DNA of 64,000 nt. It comes from Flavobacterium flavigenum (lineage in GTDB: Bacteria; Bacteroidota; Bacteroidia; Flavobacteriales; Flavobacteriaceae). The stretch's first letter is position 1. Each line of letters opens with the position of its first letter. Positions 15,104 to 23,683 of the stretch are shown one piece after another. The notes beneath the pieces were generated by a model that saw nothing but the letters and a program-made list of their open reading frames with translations, was not told the origin of the DNA and did not search any database. The position numbers and the translations under genes are program-made. The stretch spans positions 2,666,001-2,730,000 of the forward strand of contig NZ_CP114285.2 of NCBI RefSeq assembly GCF_027111255.2, written 5' to 3'.

Positions 15104-16354
15104 TTAGTTTTTTATTTTGAAAGTAACTCTTCGGACTAACTTTCTTGCGGTAGCAGACTCTTTGTCTACAGAAGAATCTACGCCGCCTCTCATGACATTA
15201 ATTCTTTCAGGAGCAATCTTCGCTTTAAGAAGAATTTCTTTTACATTGTTCGCTCTTTCATCTGCTAATTTTTCGTTGTATGAAGCATTACCAATTTCAT
15301 CAGCATAACCCGTAATGTCAACAGAAGCTGATGAATTGTTTCTTAAATAGTTTAGTACAAAATTAATACCATCCATAGAAGATTCATTTGGAGTAGATTT
15401 GTTGAAATCGAAATAAGCGGCAACATAACCTCCGTTCACTAAATTTGTGATTGATTCCTTATCGCTCAATGGAGCATCTGATCTGCTTGGATAAGTTTTT
15501 GTTAAGTAACTCTCTAATTCATCAGGTATACCGTTATTATTTAAGTCAACTGCTCTTCCTTTAGAATCCACCATCAGTCCTGCAATAGTGTTCGGTTCTA
15601 AATCTAAATAATCAGCTACACCATCTTTATCACTATCATTTAACATTTTTTCAAGCTGATCAATTCTTTCTCTTTGAACAATTACTTCATTATCAACAAT
15701 AGTAACCCAGTCAGCATGTTTTTCGTTTTTTCCCAGATATAATGTCAGACCTATAGTACCATTGATCAATGCTCCGCTCAAGCCTTTATCTTTATTTATT
15801 CCAGCTGCATCGTATGTGTAACCTTGAAAACCATTCATGATCGTTGAAAAATCTCCAGTCAGAACTAATCTGTCTGAAAGTTTAATCTGACCTGTTATCC
15901 CAATAATAAAATTCAACATTTTATCATCTAATGAAGAGTTTTTATCCTCAAAGTATGCGGCACCAATACCTGTATGTGCTAACAAGCCAATAGTATTTGT
16001 CCAGGTTTCGAAATTCATAATTCTTCCTAAATTAGCTACACCCTGTACATCAAATCTATAATATTTAGTATCAAAAGGTGGTGAGTTTTTATCCTCCTGA
16101 AAACTGTTGTAACCCAAATCAGCTTTCAAACCAAATTTATTATTGAGCATATATCTTACTCCTAAATCAACAACAAAAGGACTTATAGGTGATGTATAAT
16201 ATTTCATTGGCTTTTGTGGTTTGTTAAATCCACCTGCTAATTCGATAGACCATTTGTTGAAATTTCCATCAGCTAAACTTTCGACATTGCCTGTTTGAGC
16301 ATTAGTCGTTACAACTCTTACAAGCAGAACTAGTAATAGTATAATTTTTTTCAT
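15104..16354 (-). CDS. OmpA-family outer membrane protein
   Basis: I start at the ATG at 16354 (416 residues), where the signal peptide MKKIILLLVLLVRVVTTNA begins; a Met four codons upstream is possible. An N-terminal beta-barrel (about 20-220) is followed by a short linker with a calcium-binding-like DSDKDGVADYLD and a second D-rich segment (DLNNNGIPDEL). The C-terminal OmpA peptidoglycan-binding domain includes VDITGYADEIGNASYN and ERANNVKEILL. It anchors the outer membrane to the wall and may form a pore. It is monocistronic with its own terminator. Confidence 0.9.
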   Translation of the reverse strand: MKKIILLLVLLVRVVTTNAQTGNVESLADGNFNKWSIELAGGFNKPQKPMKYYTSPISPFVVDLGVRYMLNNKFGLKADLGYNSFQEDKNSPPFDTKYYRFDVQGVANLGRIMNFETWTNTIGLLAHTGIGAAYFEDKNSSLDDKMLNFIIGITGQIKLSDRLVLTGDFSTIMNGFQGYTYDAAGINKDKGLSGALINGTIGLTLYLGKNEKHADWVTIVDNEVIVQRERIDQLEKMLNDSDKDGVADYLDLEPNTIAGLMVDSKGRAVDLNNNGIPDELESYLTKTYPSRSDAPLSDKESITNLVNGGYVAAYFDFNKSTPNESSMDGINFVLNYLRNNSSASVDITGYADEIGNASYNEKLADERANNVKEILLKAKIAPERINVMRGGVDSSVDKESATARKLVRRVTFKIKN

Positions 16355-16730
16355 TTTATATTCCAATTTTAAAATTTGCGCAAAATTACAATTTAATTTT
16401 TAACATTTAAGCATAGAGCTAACACAATTATTATGAATTGTTTGCGATTATGTTAATTTTTTTTTTGAAGTTTTAATTTTTGTATTATTATTCTGTTTAT
16501 TCTGCAGAACTTTTATAATTGAATTCAAAAAAATTTTATTATAAGAAGTCATATGATATCATATATGTTCATATTAAATCTCAGATAAGATATCAAAAAT
16601 TAGAATGTCAAAAAAAAAAATTTAATGACTAAACGCTTTCTCATAATTTTATGAATGAATTGAGTTTTGAATCTTCTTGTAGTTATAGATTAAAAATCTT
16701 CTATTGGGAATTTATAATTATTATTTCAAT
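16355..16730. other. AT-rich intergenic region
   Basis: Apart from the promoter box near 16385, these 376 bases show only poly-A/T tracts (including ten T at 16457-16466 and nine A near 16612) and no reading frame with coding character. Confidence 0.5.
16381..16388 (-). promoter_or_regulatory. Putative -7 promoter box of the OmpA-family gene
   Basis: On the minus strand the bases read TAATTTTG, matching TAnnTTTG, 27 bases before the chosen ATG. No good TTTG was found at -33. Confidence 0.4.
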
Positions 16731-16910
16731 TCAGTCTTTCTTATGTTGTTCTGTATAGTCTTGATTCCCTTTAATTCTGGAATCTTCAGTGTGCATTCCG
16801 TTTGACATACCTAACATAAAGGCTGTTATGATTAAAATGAGTTTTCTTTTTATCCAAAGAAGTGGCTTTCGGGATTTACCCGAATTTGTCTTGTGATTTT
16901 GTTTATACAT
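16731..16910 (-). CDS. Small predicted membrane protein, 59 residues
   Basis: A short frame runs from ATG at 16910 to TGA at 16731. The peptide starts MYKQNHKTNSGKSRKPLLW, continues with a basic-flanked hydrophobic helix (IKRKLILIITAFMLGM, about 20-36) and has a polar tail ending in QDYTEQHKKD. The basic N-terminus followed by one helix suggests a single-pass or secreted peptide. It lies 75 bases after the lipoprotein gene on the same strand and may be the last gene of that operon. Coding character is supported only by amino-acid pattern; no family is known to me. Confidence 0.5.
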   Translation of the reverse strand: MYKQNHKTNSGKSRKPLLWIKRKLILIITAFMLGMSNGMHTEDSRIKGNQDYTEQHKKD

Positions 16911-16985
16911 TTTGAAAATGATAAATGATTAGACATTAATTATCATCTTATGCCTGAATAGCATAAATGCTTAGAAAAGAAATTC

Positions 16986-17357
16986 CTAAGCGCTGTACAA
17001 ACGGGTATGAAAATTACCTGAAGTAATGCGTTCGTTTACAAAAACAGATTGTTTTATAAATGAAATGCTATTTTGATGAAGAAGTTCGCACAATCTTAAA
17101 AGCTCTTTAGTCTGAAAACTAAAAACTTCTGAAATTCGAAGAAAAGTTATGAGTATCGGAAACGCAGTCTTTGCTAACGATTTCGTGTGAGTGTATCGAT
17201 ATAAACGAAAACTTTTAAAATCTAATTCCCTGCCTGCAACAATTTGAGAAGACTGGTAATAATCTGCTGATTTCGTCTTACTATTTAAAGTACCCTCACA
17301 CGCAAGCATGACTAATGCCAAAAAGAGAGAGATAAGGTATTTTAAATGGTTTTTCAT
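16986..17357 (-). CDS. Small putative lipoprotein
   Basis: The 123-residue protein has a signal peptide with a lipobox-like MLAC (Cys20) after KNHLKYLISLFLALV. The mature part is Ser/Arg/Thr-rich with a leucine-rich stretch near the end, and no domain is recognised. It starts ten bases after the TPR gene, so it belongs to the same operon. It could be a degraded end of a longer gene, since the C-terminus is unusually basic and unstructured for a flavobacterial lipoprotein. Confidence 0.5.
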   Translation of the reverse strand: MKNHLKYLISLFLALVMLACEGTLNSKTKSADYYQSSQIVAGRELDFKSFRLYRYTHTKSLAKTAFPILITFLRISEVFSFQTKELLRLCELLHQNSISFIKQSVFVNERITSGNFHTRLYSA

Positions 17358-17367
17358 TTATTTAGGG

Positions 17368-18213
17368 TTATTGTTTTAATTCTGTTTTCATCTGCAGAGC
17401 TAAAGACTTGATTTTTTCGTGGCTCATTAAATCCGAATTTGCCTCTACGAACCAACTATTAAAATTTTCAATATCTTTTTTGATATAATAAGCTTGTAAA
17501 ATATTGTATGCATTTTCAGAATTATAGGTTTTGTCCTTACATTCTTTAACAACTTTGCGACAAACAGTTTTAGCATCTTCCAATTTGTCGATTTTGGTTT
17601 CAGCATAAATTAATTCTTTATTGGTATAGGCGTCCAACGAATCTGTCTTTAAAGCTAATTTCAAAACATTAACAGCTTTCTCATATTGTTTTAAACAATT
17701 ATAAGAGTAAGCTAACTCAACACGAAGGCCTTTATATTCCGGGTCAATTTTATTTGCTTTTTCCAGATACTCAAGTGCTTTTTGGCATTCATTCCAGCCA
17801 TTGTACATAAAACCCCATTTGTAAAGACGCTCTATAGATCCCTCGCCTTTTTTATATAATTCAAGCCAGTCGGGAACCTTATCTACATACAATTCCTTAA
17901 ATTTTGATTCGGGAATAAGTGCTACTAAGTTATTATTTGGCTGTAGTCGATATTTCATCGAACTTGTCTTCACTTTTTTATCCGTGATAAATTTGCCGGT
18001 TTTATCAATTTTAAAAAAACCTTCATATTCTAATGTTAATCCTGCCTGAGCATCAATGTATATGAATCCGAAATTATAAGCACCTGTGCTGTCTGCCGGA
18101 AAGGCGACCCATTTATCTTCGCATTGCACATACTTTTTATCAAACTGAAGACTATTTTGTGCTGAAAGACCGGATACTAAAAGAAAAATTAGAAAAGTAA
18201 AAAGTTGCTTCAT
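17368..18213 (-). CDS. Exported TPR protein
   Basis: The start at 18213 gives a 281-residue protein with the signal peptide MKQLFTFLIFLLVSGLSAQ. An upstream Met (18255) would overlap the previous gene by four bases but puts an acidic 14-residue extension before the signal, so I prefer the inner Met. Residues about 130-215 contain tetratricopeptide-like helices (NECQKALEYLEKANKIDPEYKG, AVNVLKLALKTDSLDAYTNKE). The N-terminal part has a beta-rich domain I do not recognise. It is the second gene in an operon with a multi-pass membrane protein and a lipoprotein; the role is unknown. Confidence 0.7.
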   Translation of the reverse strand: MKQLFTFLIFLLVSGLSAQNSLQFDKKYVQCEDKWVAFPADSTGAYNFGFIYIDAQAGLTLEYEGFFKIDKTGKFITDKKVKTSSMKYRLQPNNNLVALIPESKFKELYVDKVPDWLELYKKGEGSIERLYKWGFMYNGWNECQKALEYLEKANKIDPEYKGLRVELAYSYNCLKQYEKAVNVLKLALKTDSLDAYTNKELIYAETKIDKLEDAKTVCRKVVKECKDKTYNSENAYNILQAYYIKKDIENFNSWFVEANSDLMSHEKIKSLALQMKTELKQ

Positions 18214-18251
18214 ATTTGAAAGATTAAAATCTGATTCCAAATATATAGATT

Positions 18252-18812
18252 TCATTTCGATTTCATACTCTCATTCTTACAAAGTAGAAAGTATAATCCC
18301 AAAGAAAAAACCAGGCAGCTCAATAACATTAAAATTCCGTTTTTCAATACAAAAAAGGAAAATCCAACCAATGGCGCTCCAATTATGACCATTAAAGCAC
18401 TTATTGTATGTGTTTTGATAAAATTCACAGCATGTACAGCCAAACCAACAAAAAGAAGCGAAGGTCCAACAATTACAAACGGAAACACAATAGCCGGCGT
18501 GTTACTTAAATGTTCACTCAATGCAGATTTTGCTGCTTCATTGTCGCCATAACTCCACATAATAAAGTCGATAGTACAAAGCCCGATGTGCGCCACAACT
18601 CCTAAAGCTGTTATGACAGAAGCAACCGAATTCAGTTTGTTTTTTGGAAACACTTGATTGAAAGACAAAAGCAAACACGCTCCAATTAAATTAAACCAAT
18701 GGGCAAAATCAACCGGTTTTTTGAAGTACTCAAAAGCAGCACTGTTTGAAAACATAATGTAACTTAGAACAAAAAAGAACAGTCCGATTAAACAAATGGT
18801 TTTTAGTTTCAT
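18252..18812 (-). CDS. Multi-pass membrane protein of unknown function
   Basis: The 186-residue protein is mostly hydrophobic, with six predicted membrane helices (about 5-22, 36-54, 62-84, 107-129, 134-152, 158-176) and a short basic C-terminus. No conserved active-site motif is seen. Its organisation resembles small DUF998-like membrane proteins. It is the first gene of the operon and is coupled to the TPR gene through an ATGA overlap if the upstream start is used. Confidence 0.65.
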   Translation of the reverse strand: MKLKTICLIGLFFFVLSYIMFSNSAAFEYFKKPVDFAHWFNLIGACLLLSFNQVFPKNKLNSVASVITALGVVAHIGLCTIDFIMWSYGDNEAAKSALSEHLSNTPAIVFPFVIVGPSLLFVGLAVHAVNFIKTHTISALMVIIGAPLVGFSFFVLKNGILMLLSCLVFSLGLYFLLCKNESMKSK

Positions 18813-18966
18813 GACTTTTGGTTTGTTGTAAAGACTTTGGGATTTGGAGTTTGTTACAGGTTTTGATTTTATATGTTTTTAATGTTTACATACTGTGTGG
18901 GCACAGATTACAAATCTGCGCTATCGGGTATCGTCTGAAATAGCATTCAAAACCAAATTCAACATT

Positions 18967-19686
18967 CTATTTAGTAAATCCTATCTTAATTTCTCCAAAT
19001 AATATCCCTTTTTCATCTTTTAAAAAATCAACATTTTCAAGCTTAATTATATACTCAGCCTTATTTTTAATACTCCTTTTTAATAATTTACCCAAAGCAT
19101 TAGACAAAACATTTTGAGTATACTTATCAAACTCCTTTATGCATTTACTAAGTTCATATTCTTCTCTGTCTTTTTGATTTCTTAAAAGTATAATCTTATT
19201 TTGAGTGAGATCATGTCTTATTATTTCGTATACATCATGTTTATAACTAGAATTTCCATCTGATTTATAATTTGACGAATGTGATCCAATCTTATTTCGC
19301 AGTTTTATAATTTCTAAATTCTTATAATTATTTTGAATTTCTTTTTTATTTGATAATTTATAAATTTCTACAAGATTAATGATTGCCTGACATTGGAGAT
19401 AAATTGCATTCAGAATCCCGTATAATCTTAAATAAAACTCTCCAGATTCTTTAACTCTTGAAGGCCCTTGTAAATCAAATTTACGATAAGATTCTTTAGC
19501 CAACTCAGTATCATCAATTACATAAAATGCATTTAACAGAATATTCCAATGAAACTCATCTTCAAAACCGTATGTTTTCTTAACATCACTTTTAAATGAT
19601 TCTGAGTTCTCGGGATTCCATCTGATAGAGAAATCATGTAAAATACCTTTTTGAATATCATTATATTTTTCTATTAAACTCTGCAT
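18967..19686 (-). CDS. Uncharacterised protein with HEPN-like R-x5-H motif
   Basis: The 239-residue soluble protein is mainly helical. Around residues 129-135 it reads RNKIGSH, which fits the R-x4-6-H signature of HEPN domains and is preceded by a long helical segment (AIINLVEIYKLSNKKEIQNN). This suggests a HEPN fold in residues 75-205, but the family is not recognised. Its AT-rich codon use is like that of the accessory genes and it is isolated among repeats. It could be a solitary defence or cell-suicide gene; that is speculative. Confidence 0.5.
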   Translation of the reverse strand: MQSLIEKYNDIQKGILHDFSIRWNPENSESFKSDVKKTYGFEDEFHWNILLNAFYVIDDTELAKESYRKFDLQGPSRVKESGEFYLRLYGILNAIYLQCQAIINLVEIYKLSNKKEIQNNYKNLEIIKLRNKIGSHSSNYKSDGNSSYKHDVYEIIRHDLTQNKIILLRNQKDREEYELSKCIKEFDKYTQNVLSNALGKLLKRSIKNKAEYIIKLENVDFLKDEKGILFGEIKIGFTK

Positions 19687-19764
19687 AATATTAATTTACA
19701 TTTAACAACAATACCAATATACATAAAATACCGTATCGATAATCTTTTTTTAACTTCTAACAAC

Positions 19765-19871
19765 CAAGACCGCGTGAGGGATAGAGGCGGTATCTTTTAT
19801 GAAAGTCCCGATAGCTATCGGAACGGAATAAAAGATATAGCCGAAAGCCCGGCCCTTGGGACACGGCCAAA
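19765..19871. repeat. Palindromic intergenic repeat, REP/MITE-like
   Basis: Its core pairs tatcttttat (about 19791-19800) with ataaaagata (about 19828-19837) around gtcccgatagctatcggaac, whose centre ccgatagctatcgg is a perfect palindrome. GC-rich flanks (cgcgtgaggg and ggcccttgggacacgg) are unlike the surrounding AT-rich DNA. I recall very similar units scattered in Flavobacterium genomes. Confidence 0.7.
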
Positions 19872-20182
19872 GATTATAGATTCTAATTTATTTACAATCT
19901 TCTAAAGAAATCGTTTAATTAAGGATTAGCAATTTTGATTGTAAAGTTAATTGCAAGGATTCTTCGTCCCTCAGAATGACAGGATTAAAGATTTGCTTTG
20001 CGGAATTTTTAGTGTGATTTCTCCTTGCGTCGAAATGACAAGATGCTAAAAAAAATCTGCGTAAATCTGCAAAATCTGCGTGAAACAAAAACTTTGTGAT
20101 TTCGTACCATTGTGGCAAAAACAAAAATTAATAAATAGGAAAACTTTAATAAATCAATTTTACGTTGATTACTTAAAATTAG

Positions 20183-20190
20183 TAATTTTG
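20183..20190 (+). promoter_or_regulatory. Putative -7 promoter box for pepP
   Basis: TAATTTTG fits TAnnTTTG 29 bases before the pepP start, with a TTG at 20165-20167 as a possible -33 element (15-base spacer, somewhat short). Confidence 0.45.
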
Positions 20191-20218
20191 AAATATCAAG
20201 TTCAATATCTAAGTTATT

Positions 20219-21511
20219 ATGAAATATCATCAAATAAACAGTGCTCTTTTTGTAAAAAACCGAAGAAAGTTCACAGCTGAAATGAAACCGAACAGTGTTG
20301 CGGTTTTTAATTCCAATGACATTTACCCTATTAGTGCCGACAGTACGATGCCGTTTGCACAACACCGTGATATTTTTTATCTGAGCGGTGTCGATCAGGA
20401 AGAAAGTATTTTGCTTTTGTTTCCGGATGCGCCTTACGAAAACCAAAAAGAAATGCTTTTTCTGAAAGAAACCAGCGAACACATTGCGATTTGGGAAGGC
20501 GAAAAACTGACTAAGGAACGTGCTTTTCAGGTTTCGGGAATCAGGACGGTTTACTGGCTGCAGGATTTTCATAAAGTTTTAAACGAAATGATGACCTACG
20601 CCGATACCATGTACATCAACACTAACGAGCATTATCGTGCAGCTGTAGAAACAGAAACACGTGAAGCCCGTTTTGTAAAATGGTGGAAGGAAAAATATCC
20701 GGCACACAATGTCGCAAAAAGCAACCCGATTTTACAGCGAATCCGTTCTGTAAAAGAAAGCGAGGAAATCGATTTGATTCAGAAAGCCTGTGACATTACC
20801 GAGAAAGGTTTCCGCAGACTGCTTCCGTTTGTAAAACCAAATGTGACAGAATACGAAATCGAAGCTGAACTGATTCACGAATTCATCCGCAACCGTTCTA
20901 AAGGCTTCGCTTATACACCGATTATCGCTTCGGGAAACAATGCGAATGTTTTGCATTATATCGAAAACAACCAGCAATGTAAAGCCGGAGATTTGATTTT
21001 ACTAGATGTTGCGGCAGAATACGCTAATTATTCGAGCGATATGACCAGAACGATTCCGGTTTCCGGTAAATATTCTGATCGCCAAAAGGCAGTTTACAAT
21101 GCGGTTTTAAATGTAAAAAATGAAGCTACCAAAATGCTGACGCCGGGAACGCTTTGGAAACAATATCATGTTGAAGTGGGTAAAATCATGACTTCTGAAT
21201 TATTAGGTTTAGGCTTAATTGACAAAGCTGATGTTCAGAACGAAAATCTGGACTGGCCAGCTTACAAAAAATATTTCATGCACGGAACTTCTCATCACAT
21301 GGGATTGGACACGCACGATTACGGATTGCTTCACGAACCTATGAAAGCGAATATGGTTTTTACCGTTGAACCTGGAATCTACATTCCGGCAGAAGGTTTC
21401 GGAATTCGTCTGGAAGATAATGTTGTGATTCAGGAAAAGGGAGAACCTTTTAATTTGATGCGCAATATTCCGATTGAAGTTGATGAGATTGAGAGTCTTA
21501 TGAATTCTTAA
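20219..21511 (+). CDS. pepP: Xaa-Pro aminopeptidase (aminopeptidase P)
   Basis: The 430-residue protein has an N-terminal AMP_N domain (1-150) and a C-terminal creatinase/pita-bread domain. Metal ligands are visible: two Asp in LLDVAAEYANYSSDMTRT, a His in HGTSHHMGLDTHD, Glu in TVEPGIYIP and Glu in IRLEDNVV. It releases an N-terminal residue from peptides with proline in the second position, using two Mn ions. It lacks a signal peptide, so it is cytoplasmic. Length is normal (about 430-440). The Met at 20219 is used; a later Met would cut the first helix. Confidence 0.95.
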   Translation: MKYHQINSALFVKNRRKFTAEMKPNSVAVFNSNDIYPISADSTMPFAQHRDIFYLSGVDQEESILLLFPDAPYENQKEMLFLKETSEHIAIWEGEKLTKERAFQVSGIRTVYWLQDFHKVLNEMMTYADTMYINTNEHYRAAVETETREARFVKWWKEKYPAHNVAKSNPILQRIRSVKESEEIDLIQKACDITEKGFRRLLPFVKPNVTEYEIEAELIHEFIRNRSKGFAYTPIIASGNNANVLHYIENNQQCKAGDLILLDVAAEYANYSSDMTRTIPVSGKYSDRQKAVYNAVLNVKNEATKMLTPGTLWKQYHVEVGKIMTSELLGLGLIDKADVQNENLDWPAYKKYFMHGTSHHMGLDTHDYGLLHEPMKANMVFTVEPGIYIPAEGFGIRLEDNVVIQEKGEPFNLMRNIPIEVDEIESLMNS

Positions 21512-21517
21512 ATAAAG

Positions 21518-21551
21518 AAAGCCCTTAATAATTGATATCATTAAGGGCTTT
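21518..21551. terminator. Bidirectional terminator between pepP and ferritin
   Basis: A 12-bp stem (aaagcccttaat with attaagggcttt) with a 10-base loop lies between the two convergent genes. Confidence 0.8.
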
Positions 21552-21573
21552 TAAATTTATAAATCGGTTAATA

Positions 21574-22092
21574 TTATCCGATTTTTGCTATTTGTACATC
21601 TAATTCGAATTTACCTGTAGCTTCGTTTTCGTTGATCAATTCGAAAAGTTCTAAGGCTCTTCTTGCATTTTTCTCCTCTTCTCTTTGCTCAGCTACATAC
21701 CACATCATAAAGTCTTCTGTAGCATAGTCATTTTCAGCTCTGCATTTTGCGATTACTCTATTGATTGCCTGAGTAACGGCAATTTCATTTTGCAAAGCGA
21801 TTTCAAATACTTCCCTGAAAGAAGCAAACTCCTGTTGTACTTCCGGAACAGATGGCGTAACTGCAATCCCTCCCATATCGGTAATAAATTTGAAAATTTT
21901 CAGGAAATGTTCTCTTTCTTCTTCCGCCTGCTTATACAGATATGATGCTGTATTATCGTAACCGTTTCTATCCAGCCATGCAGCCATAGCTAAATATTTA
22001 TTAGAAGCGTCACTTTCTATTTTTGCCTGTAAGTTCAATATATTTTCTATTCCTTCAGTTAATGAAGTACTGGTTCTTAGTAAATCTTTCAT
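21574..22092 (-). CDS. Ferritin
   Basis: I use the ATG at 22092 (172 residues), where the ferritin helix A begins after a short lead; two Met codons upstream are possible. The ferroxidase ligands are in the usual places: Glu in LTEGIENIL (A helix), EEEREHF with E-x-x-H (B helix), and Glu/Gln in the D helix (YVAEQREEEK). It forms a 24-mer iron store. In this phylum it is commonly expressed under iron or oxidative stress; no operator is seen here. It is convergent with pepP. Confidence 0.92.
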   Translation of the reverse strand: MKDLLRTSTSLTEGIENILNLQAKIESDASNKYLAMAAWLDRNGYDNTASYLYKQAEEEREHFLKIFKFITDMGGIAVTPSVPEVQQEFASFREVFEIALQNEIAVTQAINRVIAKCRAENDYATEDFMMWYVAEQREEEKNARRALELFELINENEATGKFELDVQIAKIG

Positions 22093-22182
22093 AATCATTA
22101 ATTTTTTATACATGTAAATTTACAAAATATAAAAACAAAAGCCTTAATCGCCTGAAAATTTGGATTTAATCTAAGTAAGAAT

Positions 22183-22539
22183 CTAAATTAGCTCAACATT
22201 TGCAATACTGCAAAGCATAGAATGCAAACTAAGTGTAAATTTAGTGCCGTTTAATAATTCACGAAGCTGCACTATTTCGCAGATGGTAAGATTTCTGGAG
22301 AAATTTTTTTTAGTAGTTTCAATCAGCTGTACATCAGCATGATCAGACAAATCATAAAGCATGTCTAAAATATCGACACTATTGACTTTTCTTTGGAAAA
22401 TTAAAAAATCCTGAATTTTATAACTTGACACTATATCAGTAAAATTAATGATGATACTATTGGTCAAATCACACTGATAACTATATCCTTTTTCAGTTTC
22501 AAATAATATTTTGGTGGTCAAATCGCTAACTAATGCCAT
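22183..22539 (-). CDS. Small conserved-looking protein of unknown function
   Basis: With the ATG at 22539 this is a 118-residue soluble protein (an earlier Met at 22593 adds 18 residues that look like a non-coding lead). It shows alternating beta strands and two Asp/Leu-rich helices (VNSVDILDMLYDLSD), without cofactor motifs. I do not recognise the family. It lies between ferritin and the AIM24 gene and is on its own on the minus strand. Confidence 0.55.
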   Translation of the reverse strand: MALVSDLTTKILFETEKGYSYQCDLTNSIIINFTDIVSSYKIQDFLIFQRKVNSVDILDMLYDLSDHADVQLIETTKKNFSRNLTICEIVQLRELLNGTKFTLSLHSMLCSIANVELI

Positions 22540-22715
22540 TCTGATAAAATTATAACGCTGCAAAAATATAGAATTTAAACGAATTAAATACATAATTAAG
22601 ACTAATTTAAAATAACAAAAGCTGTTTTTGTTTTTAAAAATCTATTAACAATATAAAAGTTGTAACATTATAGAGCATCATTCGACTTATTTTAAAACTA
22701 TATAACTTAGAAATT

Positions 22716-23519
22716 ATGCAGGCACACGAAATAGATTATCAGATTTTTGGAGAAGAAATGCAATATGTTGAAATAGACTTAGACCCGCAGGAAATTGTAA
22801 TAGCCGAAGCCGGCAGCTTTATGATGATGGAAAATAATATCCAGATGGAAACCATATTCGGCGATGGTTCACAGCAGCAGGGATCGGGTTTATTTGGCAA
22901 ACTTTTAAATGCCGGAAAAAGGGTTCTTACGGGAGAAAGCTTGTTTATGACTGCATTTTTAAATCAGGGTAATACCAAAAGTAAAGTTTCATTTGCATCA
23001 CCCTATCCCGGAAAAATACTTCCGATTGATTTAACCGAATTTCAGGGGAAATTTATCTGCCAAAAAAGTTCGTTTCTATGTGCAGCCAAAGGTGTTTCCG
23101 TTGGGATAGAATTTTCTCAGAAACTGGGTCGAGGATTGTTTGGCGGAGAAGGATTTATCATGCAGAAAATTGAAGGAGACGGAATGGCCTTTGTTCATTC
23201 AGGAGGAACAATGGCTAAAAAAGTTTTAGCACACGGTGAAGTCCTGAAAGTAGATACAGGATGCATTATTGGTTTTACCAAAGACGTCAATTATGATATT
23301 GAATTTATTGGTGGTATTAAGAATTCTATTTTTGGAGGCGAAGGCTTATTTTATGCTACTTTAAAAGGTCCGGGAACAGTTTACATACAATCATTGCCTT
23401 TCTCCAGACTCGCAGACCGCATCATTGCATCGGCACCAAGATCCGGGGGAAACAGTCGCGATGAAGGAAGTCTTCTTGGCGGATTAGGAAATCTTTTGGA
23501 TGGAGATAATCGATTTTAA
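22716..23519 (+). CDS. AIM24/TIGR00266 family protein
   Basis: The 267-residue protein has the AIM24 fold of repeated beta-rich modules with Gly-Gly-rich loops: GSGLFGKLLNAGKRVLTGES, GRGLFGGEGFIMQKIEG and GGEGLFYATLKGPG. The C-terminal Gly/Ser tail (RSGGNSRDEGSLLGGLGNL) is typical. It has no signal peptide. Homologues are widespread and called TIGR00266; a role in membrane or cardiolipin-linked processes is known only for the eukaryotic relative. It is monocistronic, with a terminator-like hairpin about 10 bases downstream. Confidence 0.88.
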   Translation: MQAHEIDYQIFGEEMQYVEIDLDPQEIVIAEAGSFMMMENNIQMETIFGDGSQQQGSGLFGKLLNAGKRVLTGESLFMTAFLNQGNTKSKVSFASPYPGKILPIDLTEFQGKFICQKSSFLCAAKGVSVGIEFSQKLGRGLFGGEGFIMQKIEGDGMAFVHSGGTMAKKVLAHGEVLKVDTGCIIGFTKDVNYDIEFIGGIKNSIFGGEGLFYATLKGPGTVYIQSLPFSRLADRIIASAPRSGGNSRDEGSLLGGLGNLLDGDNRF

Positions 23520-23529
23520 TCTATAAAAA

Positions 23530-23552
23530 AGCTTTCAAAATGAAGGCTGTTT
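23530..23552 (+). terminator. Probable terminator after the AIM24-family gene
   Basis: An 8-bp stem agctttca/tgaaggct (one G-T) with a 3-base loop and a T-rich tail follows the stop codon directly. Confidence 0.6.
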
Positions 23553-23651
23553 TATTTATACCAAAACTGCATTTATCATAAGAAAACAATACAACATAAC
23601 AGCTAAAACTCATATTTTAAACTTAAATTTCTTATATGGTTTATCGTTTAT

Positions 23652-23659
23652 TATCTTTG
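23652..23659 (+). promoter_or_regulatory. Putative -7 promoter box for the hydrolase gene
   Basis: TATCTTTG is an exact TAnnTTTG match about 25 bases before the start of the alpha/beta hydrolase. Confidence 0.5.
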
Positions 23660-23683
23660 CTTTTCACATTATAAAACTTCATT

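Larger units (their letters stand above)
19687..20218. other. Repeat-filled intergenic region before pepP
   Basis: The region holds a palindromic repeat at 19765-19871, a segment at 19945-20040 that looks like two further dispersed repeats (cttcgtccctcagaatgac and ctccttgcgtcgaaatgac), and a near-tandem aaatctgcgtaaatctgcaaaatctgcgtgaaac at about 20051-20085. A promoter box for pepP is at 20183. No gene is supported here. Confidence 0.6.

Noticed and set aside
20009..20572. A 187-codon minus-strand frame
   Set aside because: It lies opposite the start of pepP and the intergenic repeats, and its amino-acid composition (Phe/Ile/Asn rich) is that of an antisense shadow.
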